A stretch of DNA of 64,000 nucleotides from Sva-07 sp963828415 (GCA_963828415.1 CAWHEI010000003.1:558001-622000), one strand, 5' to 3'; counted from the stretch's first letter, positions 26,000-35,064 are shown. The notes: generated by a model from the letters alone, not told the origin. Translations and numbers: made by a program.

Positions 26000-26819
26000 G
26001 TCGGGTTCTCCTGTTGTTCGAGTCACGGGCGAGTAGATGGAGGCGGAAGCCGATGCGTCGTTCCAGTTCGTTGGTGGTGCGTTCGAACGCGGGGTAGGTG
26101 AGTTCGTTGGTCGCCGCTTCGAGTGACGGGTCCGGAATGCTCCAATGAATCTGGTCGGGTCGCGATCTGAACGGTGGGCAGACTTCGCGAATGCGGTCGC
26201 ACAGGGTGATGATGGTGTCGAACTGTTGACCGGCGAATTCGTCGACGTGTTTGGAACGGTTGGCGGCGATGTCGATCCCACGTTCGGCGAGCACGCGCAC
26301 TGCGTTCGGGTGCAGCGGCCTGGGGTGGCTGCCGGCGCTGTCGGCGTCGACGATTCCGCCCGACATCTCCTCGACCAGCGCTTCGGCAATTTGAGATCGC
26401 GCGCTGTTGCCCGTGCAGAGAAGCAGCACCCGCGGACGGTTGGCACCAGTGGGCGGCATCGTCACACTCGGTGGCTGAAGTCGCAGTGCCGGGTGCAGCG
26501 CTGCGCCGGTCATCTGCAGTGCATCGCTGCAGGCGTTGAGATCGATCGAGTAGTAGCTGTCGCGACGATCAGCCGAACTCCGATGCGTCGTCACCAGCCC
26601 GCCGTCACGAAGGAGTCGCAGGTGATACGACACGAGACTCTGCGGCTCACCGACCAGCGCCACGAGCTCCTTCACCGCCCGATCGCTGCGCACCAACTCG
26701 CGTAGCAACCGCCAACGCACCGGATGCGACGCAAGCCGCACGAACGGTGGCGGCTCATCCACCGCCAACGGAACCGAATCACTCGAACCCACCCAGTGAA
26801 CCGTAGTCGCGTCCACCAT
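25986..26819 (-). CDS. ArsR repressor fused to arsenate reductase-like phosphatase (ArsC) domain
   Basis: A 277-residue fusion. Residues 22-105 are an ArsR winged helix (HPVRWRLLRELVRSDRAVKE; SLVSYHLRLLRDGGLV). Residues 126-265 are a low-molecular-weight phosphatase/ArsC domain with the P-loop VLLLCTGNSARSQ (C-x5-R), a Cys pair TLCDRIREVCPPF (spaced as in thioredoxin-type ArsC) and the acid loop SIPDPS. The predicted role is to sense arsenite and reduce arsenate. No arsenite exporter gene is adjacent; only a VOC protein follows. The operator is directly upstream (26822-26841). Confidence 0.88.
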   Translation of the reverse strand: MVDATTVHWVGSSDSVPLAVDEPPPFVRLASHPVRWRLLRELVRSDRAVKELVALVGEPQSLVSYHLRLLRDGGLVTTHRSSADRRDSYYSIDLNACSDALQMTGAALHPALRLQPPSVTMPPTGANRPRVLLLCTGNSARSQIAEALVEEMSGGIVDADSAGSHPRPLHPNAVRVLAERGIDIAANRSKHVDEFAGQQFDTIITLCDRIREVCPPFRSRPDQIHWSIPDPSLEAATNELTYPAFERTTNELERRIGFRLHLLARDSNNRRTRHVKR

Positions 26820-26821
26820 TC

Positions 26822-26841
26822 ACATCAAATCAGATTGATGT
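26822..26841 (-). promoter_or_regulatory. ArsR-type operator
   Basis: ACATCAA-N6-TTGATGT is a perfect 7-bp inverted repeat ending 3 bp from the start codon of the ArsR-ArsC fusion. It contains ATCAA/TTGAT half-sites like those bound by many ArsR-family repressors. Its position between the fusion and the divergent SRPBCC gene (26887) means it could also affect that gene. Confidence 0.65.
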
Positions 26842-26886
26842 AAATGACCACACGGCCCCAGCCAACGGCGTCGTAGCATCCAGGAC

Positions 26887-27348
26887 GTGGCTCGACGGGA
26901 CCGCGCCTCGCGAGTCATCAGCGCCGACCTGGGACGCGTCTTCGACGCACTCGTCGATCGCATCGCTGTCGAGACGTGGTTGCCACCCGCCGGGATGACG
27001 GGGAAATTCGAACGATTCGATCCAGCACCTGGTGGCTCCTACAGGTTGATCCTGACCTACGACGATCCGCCCGGTGCTGCAGCGAAGAGCTCTGCCGACT
27101 CCGACATCGTCGAGGCCCGATTTGTCGACATCGTGCGGAACGACCGAGTGGTCCAAGCAGTCGACTTCGTGTCGAACGACCCGGCGTATGCGGGCACCAT
27201 GACGATGACGTGGGCTGTGTACGCAACGCACGACGGGACCCTGGTCGAGTTCACGGCAGACGACGTGCCGGACGGCATCTCTGCTGAGGACCATTCGGCA
27301 GGAATGACCTCGTCGCTGGAGAACCTCTCCGACTTTCTGAGCTCGTAG
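26887..27348 (+). CDS. SRPBCC (AHSA1-like) protein
   Basis: A 153-residue START-like protein: ASRVISADLGRVFDALVDRI, TGKFERFDPAPGGSYRLIL and the closing helix AGMTSSLENLSDFLS. This fold binds hydrophobic ligands; activity unknown. GTG at 26887 with TAGCAT ending 7 nt upstream. Divergent from the ArsR-ArsC operon with the ArsR operator in the 67-bp space between. The stop codon is followed after 25 bp by copy 2 of the duplicated leader. Confidence 0.85.
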   Translation: MARRDRASRVISADLGRVFDALVDRIAVETWLPPAGMTGKFERFDPAPGGSYRLILTYDDPPGAAAKSSADSDIVEARFVDIVRNDRVVQAVDFVSNDPAYAGTMTMTWAVYATHDGTLVEFTADDVPDGISAEDHSAGMTSSLENLSDFLSS

Positions 27349-27373
27349 ATCGCCTTCGTCCGGTGTAGGCACA

Positions 27374-27566
27374 CCGGCGATCTGAGGCAGTGCGGCGACG
27401 TCCGCAAGGAGGCGCTGGAAGTCAAGATCGGGTGTGTTGTCCGCTCGACGCGCTTGCGAAGTGCACCCATTCCGTGCAGTCTGCTCGGACGCATCGAGCC
27501 CCGAATCACGATCCAGGAACCGATGGCCGACTACGCCCGAGAAGGAGACACAGCCATGAGTACCGA
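27374..27566 (+). repeat. ~190-bp duplicated leader module, copy 2
   Basis: Second copy of 21424-21615. It also ends with ATGAGTACCGA, but here no SnoaL-like gene follows: the frame MSTDLRSPALTLVNGQSRQN runs into the 3' end of the convergent VOC gene. The upstream ATG that gives MAAYGRE and a stop in copy 1 is in frame with the main ATG here (MADYAREGDTAMSTD). This copy therefore looks like a leader separated from its gene. Confidence 0.75.
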
Positions 27567-27599
27567 TCTACGGTCTCCGGCCCTCACACTCGTGAATGG

Positions 27600-28061
27600 T
27601 CAGTCGAGACAGAACTCATTTCCTTCAGGATCCGCCATCACGATGAATCCGGCGCTCATCGGTGGGGCGGGCTCCTCCCGACGCAGCCGCGTCGCTCCGA
27701 TCGCGACGAGGCGAAGACATTCGGTCTCGAGCGCTGCCATTCGCTGATCTCCGCTCAGGCCGGGAGCCGCACGAACATCGAGGTGGACGCGATTCTTGGC
27801 CACCTTGCCTTCGGGCACCTGCTGGAAGAAGATCCGAGGTCCGTGCCCGTCCGGGTCCTCGATGGCCGATCTCGTGTTGCGCTCGCTCTCGGGCACACCG
27901 ACACTCGCCAGGAAATCGTCCCATGCCGCGAGCGGATCACCGTCCTCCGGTACGTCGACTCCCGGCGGGCCGGGGTGGACATAGCCCAGCACGTCGCGCC
28001 AGAACGACGACAGCGCTCGTGGGTCGTGGGCATCGAACGTGACTTGAACATGTCGGCTCAT
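27600..28061 (-). CDS. VOC-family (glyoxalase_6-like) protein
   Basis: A 153-residue protein: VQVTFDAHDPRALSSFWRDV, DPDGHGPRIFFQQVPEGK, NRVHLDVRA and a C-terminal VMADPEGNEFCL. This is the actinobacterial glyoxalase_6-like group, usually of unknown substrate. AGGAGG lies 10 nt before the ATG at 28061, one of the few clear SD sites in this region. Its 3' end abuts the orphan leader copy 2. Confidence 0.82.
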   Translation of the reverse strand: MSRHVQVTFDAHDPRALSSFWRDVLGYVHPGPPGVDVPEDGDPLAAWDDFLASVGVPESERNTRSAIEDPDGHGPRIFFQQVPEGKVAKNRVHLDVRAAPGLSGDQRMAALETECLRLVAIGATRLRREEPAPPMSAGFIVMADPEGNEFCLD

Positions 28062-28221
28062 CGACCGCACTCCTCCTGGTTGTGGGAGTCCATGTTTGCC
28101 GATCGAGACCCCCGAAGCGCCGCTGGGCCAGCGGCGTCGAGCCGGCGTTCGGGGATGCTTCCAGGCGCTCAGCGGGCGAGGCGAACCGGATGGCCCCGAG
28201 GCGCGTAGCGCTGGCGATCCG

Positions 28222-28623
28222 TCAGCTGATGGGGCCGTCGGGGTAGCGCACACCTCCGACCATGAAGCACAGGCAGAAAGGGTGGCCGGCAGGGTCGGCG
28301 TACACCTGGAAGTCATCTCCCTCGGTCGCGCCACGAGCCGGCTGAAGCACACGAGCACCGAGCTGTGTCACGCGCTCGTGCGCAGCGTCGAAGTCCTCGA
28401 CCCACAGATCGAGATGGACCTGCTGCTGGGGTGTCCCGTCGGGCCAGTCCGGCGGGATGTGGTTCGGTGCGTGCTGCACTCCAATGCGTGGTTCGCCGTC
28501 GACGATCACCATGTGCCAACCGTCGTCACGGTCGATCTCGCCGCCGAGTACCCCAGCCCAAAACGCACTCTCGGATTCAACGTCTGCGGCATCGAAAGCA
28601 ATGACCTGATATCTGACTCGCAT
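28222..28623 (-). CDS. VOC-family (glyoxalase_6-like) protein
   Basis: A 133-residue relative of the previous gene: YQVIAFDAADVESESAFWAG, QQQVHLDLWVEDFDAAHERV and YADPAGHPFCLCF. Both metal-site halves are present. TACGTT ends 6 nt before the ATG, so it has its own leaderless-type promoter. A GC-rich hairpin (CGCCGCTG/CAGCGGCG, about 28119-28136) lies between it and the downstream VOC gene and probably terminates it, so the two are independent units. Confidence 0.82.
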   Translation of the reverse strand: MRVRYQVIAFDAADVESESAFWAGVLGGEIDRDDGWHMVIVDGEPRIGVQHAPNHIPPDWPDGTPQQQVHLDLWVEDFDAAHERVTQLGARVLQPARGATEGDDFQVYADPAGHPFCLCFMVGGVRYPDGPIS

Positions 28624-28738
28624 CCCGCGAACGTACCCCGCACGGCAATCAGCACGCTCTGGACACGTCCAACGTGGCGAGTACCGAACCGGAGGTAGAT
28701 GAGGCTCCGGTGCGTTGCGCGCGACCGGCTCGAACCGG

Positions 28739-29005
28739 TCAGTTCAGCTCGCCCACCGGTCGCAGAAGTTCCGCTGGCACCCATTCGCGCTCCCAGTCGT
28801 CGAAGTGGGTCGGCTCGGCGTCGTCTCGCAGGAGGTGACCGATCCACAGCTCCCCACGATCGTTCCGGATCGGAGTGAGAGCATCAGAACCGCGGTTGGC
28901 GAATGTGACGACACACCGGCGTCCATTCGGCAACTCGTAGATCGTCCGCACCGAACCCAGCGGGCCGTACCGGACCGATGAGGGCAACTCCTGACGCTCG
29001 AACAC
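28739..29005 (-). CDS. Small hypothetical protein
   Basis: An 88-residue frame from GTG 29005 (FERQELPSSVRYGPLGSVRT, then NGRRCVVTFANRGSDALTP) ending EWVPAELLRPVGELN. The strand-rich pattern and GC3-rich codons suggest a real protein, but I recognise no family. The frame is open upstream to 29092 without a good start. It lies between the VOC gene and a methyltransferase, all minus strand. Confidence 0.45.
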   Translation of the reverse strand: MFERQELPSSVRYGPLGSVRTIYELPNGRRCVVTFANRGSDALTPIRNDRGELWIGHLLRDDAEPTHFDDWEREWVPAELLRPVGELN

Positions 29006-29145
29006 GATGCCTGGTCTACTACGAGTCGGCGACGCGGCCAGTCGCCACTCACATCGGGTTCGGCTGACGCCCGACGCGGCGGTCGGGGGCACTCTGGATC
29101 GGCTGGACTGTTCTCGGTGCCCGGCAGGCTCGACGGGAAATCTGC

Positions 29146-29838
29146 TCAGCTGATCGTCAGACGTCGGACGAAGTACGTCGTCATCTCGCCTCTCACGGTG
29201 ATGGTCCGCTCGGCGACCGTGGCGCTCAGGAGTCCGTTGGCGCTGATGCGCTCATCGAGATACTCGACGTCACCGCTCGTGCCGAAGAACAGCAGCACCG
29301 CTCCGCCCGGTCGCAGCCGGCCCGGCACGTCGTGAAGGAATGCGGTGAGGGTCGCGTAGTTCTCGTCCGTGAAGGCGCGTTCGAGCATCGTGCGCGGTGA
29401 GAACCAACGGAACGGCGGGTCGATCACCACGAGGTCGAAGTCGCCCTCGACAGCATCGAACAGGTCGCTGACGGCGAAATTCGTGAGATCGGCGACGCCG
29501 TTGCGAGCGGCGTTCGCCCGCGATGCTTCTACGGCGGCGGGGTTCACGTCGACCCCGAGCACGGTGGCGCCGGTCCTGGCAGCGAGGATGGCGTTGGCCC
29601 CGCCCCCGCAGCCCATGTCGAGCACCCGGAGGTTAGGCGCCGCATGATCGGTCACGAGGTTGCCGAGGAGGTCGGATGTGGGCGTCGGAGCGAACACGCC
29701 CTGCGGAATGCGTAGCTGTAGACCCAGATACTCGATGTCGGCAGTGGGGCGTGCGTGGAGTTCTGAGGACACGTCTTCATGCCAGCGACGCAACTGCTCG
29801 ACGCGTTCAGCCGACACTCGGGGCACATAGTGCGGCAT
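29146..29838 (-). CDS. SAM-dependent methyltransferase (MTS/HemK-like)
   Basis: A 230-residue enzyme with N-terminal helices and a core: FAPTPTSDLLGNL, motif I VLDMGCGGGANAILAARTGA (about residue 77), VLGVDVNPAAVEASRANAAR, and the active-site loop LVVIDPPFRWFSP. The DPPF tetrapeptide corresponds to the NPPY of glutamine or nucleobase methyltransferases. The target could be a protein Gln, rRNA base or small molecule. TACCGT ends 7 nt before the ATG at 29838. Confidence 0.85.
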   Translation of the reverse strand: MPHYVPRVSAERVEQLRRWHEDVSSELHARPTADIEYLGLQLRIPQGVFAPTPTSDLLGNLVTDHAAPNLRVLDMGCGGGANAILAARTGATVLGVDVNPAAVEASRANAARNGVADLTNFAVSDLFDAVEGDFDLVVIDPPFRWFSPRTMLERAFTDENYATLTAFLHDVPGRLRPGGAVLLFFGTSGDVEYLDERISANGLLSATVAERTITVRGEMTTYFVRRLTIS

Positions 29839-29980
29839 CGTTCCAACGGTACGCGGTCCGTGCGTGCGGGATGGCCCATCGACATCACCGACAGCAACCC
29901 GGCGTGCGGCGACACGGATAGCTGCGCCTACTCGCATTGCTCCGGCGGTGCACGGCCGCACCGTCGGCAAGACTGCTTCG

Positions 29981-30421
29981 ATGCCGGGTGATTGCTATGC
30001 GTGTCAGCAGGCGGGTCCGGACGCACCCTTCCGTGAGCGGTTCGTCCGTGACGGCGGTTGGCGGGTGGCGCACGACTTCAACTCGAGCCTCGCCGGTTGG
30101 CTGGTCCTCGTGCCACTTCGCCATGTCCGCGCTCTTGATGAACTCACCGCCGAGGAGGCACTCGCGCTCGGCGATCTGCTCCGCAAGGCAACGGCGGCGT
30201 TGCGCTCGGTCACCGGGTGTGCGAAGACCTACGTCATGCTGTTCGCGGAGGCCGAAGGATTCGCCCATCTGCATGTGCACGTCGTTCCCCGCATGTCGGA
30301 CCAGCCGGCCGACCGGCGCGGCCCAGACGTCTTCGGCTACCTCAAGGACGGCCACGCCCTCTCACCCGAGAGACGCGACGAAATCGCGCGAGATCTCCTC
30401 GCCGCTTGGCCCTCCAACTGA
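29981..30421 (+). CDS. HIT-family hydrolase
   Basis: A 146-residue histidine-triad protein. It has an N-terminal CYAC pair (possible zinc ligand), NSSLAGWLVLVPLRHVRALD and the triad HLHVHVVPR at about residue 104. HIT proteins hydrolyse or transfer nucleotidyl groups from dinucleotides and AMP adducts. ATG at 29981. A second HIT gene follows at 30502; the two are not close copies and are separated by repeat copy B. Confidence 0.88.
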   Translation: MPGDCYACQQAGPDAPFRERFVRDGGWRVAHDFNSSLAGWLVLVPLRHVRALDELTAEEALALGDLLRKATAALRSVTGCAKTYVMLFAEAEGFAHLHVHVVPRMSDQPADRRGPDVFGYLKDGHALSPERRDEIARDLLAAWPSN

Positions 30422-30422
30422 G

Positions 30423-30500
30423 CCGGCGGTGAGGGACAGTCGGGTCCGCGCTCGGGAAAGTTCAGCGGCAGCTCCCCCACGGTGGGAATACAGTCCGTCC
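30423..30500 (+). repeat. ~77-bp dispersed repeat, copy B
   Basis: Counterpart of 24440-24517. It starts 1 bp after the stop codon of the first HIT gene and ends at the start of the second. TACAGT (30489-30494) inside it is 7 nt before the GTG start, so the repeat appears to supply the promoter of that gene. Confidence 0.7.
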
Positions 30501-30501
30501 C

Positions 30502-30927
30502 GTGCAGGTGAAGCCTGGTTGCACCTTCTGCGGCATCGTCGCCGGTGAGATCCCGTCGACCACGATCGCCGAGACCGACCGTGCGATCGCGTTCATGGAC
30601 ATCAACCCGGTGACCGAGGGCCACGCGCTGGTGGTGCCGCGAGAACATGCGTCAGATCTGCTCGACGTCGCCGACGACGACCTCGCAGCGTGCGCGCTGC
30701 TGTCCCAGGAGATCGCCCGGCGGGCCAAGGACCGACTGGGCGCCGACGGTGTCAACTTGCTCAACTGCAGCGGCCCCGACGCGTGGCAGACCGAATTCCA
30801 CTTCCACGTTCACGTCGTCCCTCGGTTCAAGAACCAGCCCGCCAGGGACCGATCCATACGTCTGCCGTGGGATCCGGCTCCCGGTGACCTGGACGAGATC
30901 GTCCGAATCGGAACACGCCTCTCCTGA
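30502..30927 (+). CDS. HIT-family hydrolase (HinT-like)
   Basis: A 141-residue protein close to classic HinT/Hit: GCTFCGIVAGEIPSTTIAET, DRAIAFMDINPVTEGHALVV, NLLNCSG and the triad FHFHVHVVPRF at about residue 98. It is expected to split purine nucleoside phosphoramidates or AMP-lysine. The CTFC pair near the N-terminus is a common zinc site. GTG 30502 fits the promoter in the repeat just upstream. It is followed 20 bp after its stop by the junction motif at 30947. Confidence 0.9.
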   Translation: MQVKPGCTFCGIVAGEIPSTTIAETDRAIAFMDINPVTEGHALVVPREHASDLLDVADDDLAACALLSQEIARRAKDRLGADGVNLLNCSGPDAWQTEFHFHVHVVPRFKNQPARDRSIRLPWDPAPGDLDEIVRIGTRLS

Positions 30928-31037
30928 CCCAACGCCCGGTCGACCAGCCGGCGTTCGGGGACGCTTCGTCTCTATCCCCCCATCGCTGCGCGATACCTAC
31001 TTGCCGGCGACTACCCCATTGAGGGGAAGATGGTGAG

Positions 31038-31541
31038 GTGTCATCGCTTCGCCTCCGTCCGCCGCACCTGGGCGATGAAGAGGACGTCCTGACAGCGCAG
31101 CGCGAGCTCGAAGTCGAGGATTTCGTGTTTGCATTCTTGCGACCGGGCCAGACGTTTGGTGAGTTCGTGAGGATGGTCGACGATCAGCGCCACGGTCGTT
31201 CGATCGACCTCGACTGGGTGGAGTCGACATGGTTGCTGGCCGAAGTCGACGGAGTCGTGGTCGGGCGATCGTCGATTCGCTTCGAACTCAACGAACACTT
31301 GCTGAATGAGGGTGGCCATGTGGGCTACGCCGTTCGGCCCGGTCATCGTCGCCTCGGGTACGCCACCGAGATCTTGCGCCAGAGTCTCGTTGTGGCTCGA
31401 GCCGGGGGTGTTCAACAGGTCTTGGTGACGTGCGACGACCACAACGTTGGCTCTGCGAAGGCGATCGAGGCCAATGGCGGGCTCCTCGAGAACATCATCC
31501 ACATCGATGGTGTCCCGCTACGTCGATACTGGATTCATTGA
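31038..31541 (+). CDS. GNAT-family N-acetyltransferase
   Basis: A 167-residue acetyltransferase with the acetyl-CoA loop VGYAVRPGHRRLGYATEILR (about residue 95) and the following VLVTCDDHNVGSAKAIEANG, typical of small-molecule GNATs. It transfers an acetyl group from acetyl-CoA to an amine; substrate unknown. GTG at 31038. The junction motif GCCGGCGTTGTGGGG begins 12 bp after its stop codon. Confidence 0.87.
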   Translation: MSSLRLRPPHLGDEEDVLTAQRELEVEDFVFAFLRPGQTFGEFVRMVDDQRHGRSIDLDWVESTWLLAEVDGVVVGRSSIRFELNEHLLNEGGHVGYAVRPGHRRLGYATEILRQSLVVARAGGVQQVLVTCDDHNVGSAKAIEANGGLLENIIHIDGVPLRRYWIH

Positions 31542-31624
31542 ACTGCAGGCCCAGCCGGCGTTGTGGGGCTCCCTGAGTACATCGAGCTGGGCCTCGGCTT
31601 CGAGAGTAGATATGTCGGAAATAG

Positions 31625-31654
31625 TTGACACGTCGGAGATCTCCGACGTATCGT
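31625..31654 (+). promoter_or_regulatory. Promoter with palindromic operator for ArsR-SRPBCC pair
   Basis: TTGACA (31625-31630) and TATCGT (31649-31654) are separated by exactly the 18-bp perfect palindrome CGTCGGAGATCTCCGACG. A repressor dimer there would exclude RNA polymerase. The GTG start lies 6 nt after the -10 box, giving a leaderless message. Confidence 0.8.
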
Positions 31655-31660
31655 CGTCGT

Positions 31661-31972
31661 GTGGCAGCTGATGAAATCTTTGCAACGCTTGCCAACGGCG
31701 TCCGCCGAGAACTGCTCCTGCTGCTCGCCGAAGGTCCCCGCACCGCTGGGGCCCTCGCTGCCGAGTTCGACCTGAGCCGACCCGCAGTGTCCGAGCACCT
31801 ACACATCCTCGAAGCGGCCTCGCTCGTCGTCGGGGTCAAACGCGGACGCGAACGCCACTACCACCTCAACCCCGAACCCCTCGCTGAACTCAACGAATGG
31901 CTCCACCCCTTCGAGCGCTACTGGCGCGACCGGCTCAGCGATCTCGCCAACATCCTGGAGAACCAACAATGA
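31661..31972 (+). CDS. ArsR/SmtB-family transcriptional regulator
   Basis: A 103-residue repressor: ADEIFATLANGVRRELLLLL, GALAAEFDLSRPAVSEHLHI and the wing VVGVKRGRERHYHLNPEPL, with a C-terminal helix containing WRDRL. No Cys metal site. The GTG at 31661 was chosen because of the promoter geometry; an earlier TTG would lie inside the operator. The stop overlaps the next start (ATGA), so it is coupled to an SRPBCC protein. Repressors of this type commonly control such a partner and themselves. Confidence 0.88.
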   Translation: MAADEIFATLANGVRRELLLLLAEGPRTAGALAAEFDLSRPAVSEHLHILEAASLVVGVKRGRERHYHLNPEPLAELNEWLHPFERYWRDRLSDLANILENQQ

Positions 31973-32379
31973 CCACCAAGACCGTCACCATCGACCAGTT
32001 CATCGCTGCCACCCCGGCAGATGTCTGGACCGCCATCTCCACCCCCGAAGGCCTGGCCAAGTGGTGGGTCCCCGGAGACATCGAGCCAACCGTCGGCCAT
32101 GAATTCCTGCTCGAGATGCCCGGGTGGGGTAACGCTGCATGCAAGATGCTCGAAGTCGAAGACGAACGACTGCTCGTCTACAGCTTCACCGACTGGACAC
32201 TGCGATGGACCCTCGCACCGGAAGGCAACGGAACCCGCCTCATCCTCGAACACAGCGGGTTCGATCTCGACAACCCGCAACACCGATTCGCATTCGACAC
32301 CATGGGGCCGGGATGGCGCGACGAGGTTCTCCCAAGGCTCGCCGAGTCGGTCGAGGGCGGCGTCGGCACCCAGCGCTGA
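31969..32379 (+). CDS. SRPBCC (AHSA1-type) protein
   Basis: A 136-residue START-like protein with the standard opening IDQFIAATPADVWTAISTPE, central FLLEMPGWGNAACKMLEVED and WTLAPEGNGTRLILEHSGFD. It is coupled to the preceding ArsR gene by ATGA overlap. The ligand is unknown. The same gene pair at 5497-6749 carries an extra C-terminal domain that this protein lacks. Confidence 0.88.
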   Translation: MTTKTVTIDQFIAATPADVWTAISTPEGLAKWWVPGDIEPTVGHEFLLEMPGWGNAACKMLEVEDERLLVYSFTDWTLRWTLAPEGNGTRLILEHSGFDLDNPQHRFAFDTMGPGWRDEVLPRLAESVEGGVGTQR

Positions 32380-32417
32380 ATACCCGGCGGCAGGTGGCAC
32401 GGGGATCGTGGAAGCAT

Positions 32418-32780
32418 GTGGCCGTGGAGCCAGAGGACCTTCTCGACGGACACCCAGTTGCCGCGTCCGTCTACAACAAGGTCCGCTCGTGCCTGGTCGA
32501 CCTCGGGCCGTTCGAGGTCCGGACCACGAAGAGCCAGATCGCATTCCGGCGAAGAAGGGGCTTTGCCTACCTCTGGCTCCCTGGCCAGTACCTGAAGAAC
32601 GCCGACGCAGAGGTCGTGCTCTCCATCGCACTGGGGCGACACGACCGATCGGCACGGTTCAAGGAGGTCGTGCATCCTGCCACGCGTCACTGGATGCACC
32701 ACCTGGAGCTTCACGGACCGGATGAGATCGACGACGAGGTCGTCGAGTGGCTCCGAGAGGCCACCGAGCGAGCCAGCTGA
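32418..32780 (+). CDS. DUF5655-domain protein
   Basis: A 120-residue protein. VYNKVRSCLVDLGPFEVRTT, KSQIAFRRRRGFAYLWLPGQ and the ending WMHHLELHGPDEIDDEVVEW match the DUF5655 domain, which occurs alone or at the end of larger proteins and has no assigned function. GTG 32418 (second option GTG 32424). Last gene of the cassette-like region, convergent with groEL. Confidence 0.8.
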   Translation: MAVEPEDLLDGHPVAASVYNKVRSCLVDLGPFEVRTTKSQIAFRRRRGFAYLWLPGQYLKNADAEVVLSIALGRHDRSARFKEVVHPATRHWMHHLELHGPDEIDDEVVEWLREATERAS

Positions 32781-32885
32781 CTGCCCCCGAAGTGCCGGTC
32801 GGCCTTTGCTGCAAGAGTGCCGTTGGGAGGCATGACGCTCGACCTGGTTCGGGGAGGCGCGGGCGACCCCGGCAACAGACGCGAC

Positions 32886-32913
32886 GGAGCCCCGAGGTCT
32901 CCCTCGGGGCTCC
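32886..32913 (-). terminator. groEL terminator hairpin
   Basis: Perfect 11-bp stem GGAGCCCCGAG/CTCGGGGCTCC with a 6-nt loop, 62 bp beyond the groEL stop codon. No long T-tract follows, as is usual for high-GC actinobacteria. It may also stop transcription arriving from the convergent DUF5655 gene. Confidence 0.75.
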
Positions 32914-32974
32914 AGTCGATTCGGTGTTCGGGTTGTTCAGGATCGGATGCGTGATCCGACGGCCGAGGCCGTCA

Positions 32975-34612
<1,638 letters not shown>

Positions 34613-34675
34613 TGGGGGTTCCTCTCTGGCGGTCGAATGTGTTGGTTGTGTTGAGCTGAGGTCGCGAAGCGACGG

Positions 34676-34969
34676 TCAGCTCTCCACGACCGCGAGCACG
34701 TCGCGGCTGTTGAGCACGAGCAGGTCTTCGCCGTTGACGGCGACTTCCGTGCCGCCGTACTTCGAGTACAGAACGGTGTCGCCGACCTTGATGTCGACGG
34801 GGATCACGTCGCCCGAGGTCTCGGAACGCTTGCCCGGACCAACGGCGAGGACTTCGCCCTGCTGCGGCTTTTCCTTGGCGGTGTCGGGGATGACGAGACC
34901 CGATGCGGTCTGCGTCTCGGCCTCGTTCGGCCGGACCACGATGCGGTCATCCAGCGGCTTCAGGTTCAT
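34676..34969 (-). CDS. groES: Co-chaperonin GroES
   Basis: A 97-residue lid protein: MNLKPLDDRIVVRPNEAETQ, mobile loop ASGLVIPDTAKEKPQQGEVL, and ending LNSRDVLAVVES. The ATG at 34969 is chosen because GGAGG lies 9 nt upstream; an in-frame ATG at 34984 directly precedes that SD and would be read over it. First gene of groES-groEL. Confidence 0.97.
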   Translation of the reverse strand: MNLKPLDDRIVVRPNEAETQTASGLVIPDTAKEKPQQGEVLAVGPGKRSETSGDVIPVDIKVGDTVLYSKYGGTEVAVNGEDLLVLNSRDVLAVVES

Positions 34970-35037
34970 GGTGTAAGCCTCCATTGGCTTGCTCACGGCG
35001 GGTTCGAATCCCGTTGGGTCTGATGTTCCGGAACGAG

Positions 35038-35064
35038 TTAGCACTCGACCCGGGCGAGTGCCAA
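35038..35064 (-). promoter_or_regulatory. CIRCE operator, promoter-proximal copy
   Basis: TTAGCACTC-N9-GAGTGCCAA matches the CIRCE consensus (TTAGCACTC-N9-GAGTGCTAA) with one mismatch. It is the binding site of the HrcA repressor. It lies just downstream of the -10 box, within the early transcribed region of groES. hrcA is not in this window. Confidence 0.92.

Noticed and set aside
21423..32406. Classical integron with attC sites
   Set aside because: The shared motif lacks the R'/R'' core sequences (GTTRRRY/RYYYAAC), genes are on both strands, and no integrase is in the window; kept only as a cassette-like hypothesis.
34985..35025. Possible tRNA gene in the groES leader
   Set aside because: Only a T-arm and 3' acceptor-like strand are present; no D-arm, anticodon arm or matching 5' acceptor within 100 bp. 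No complete tRNA gene was seen anywhere in the window.
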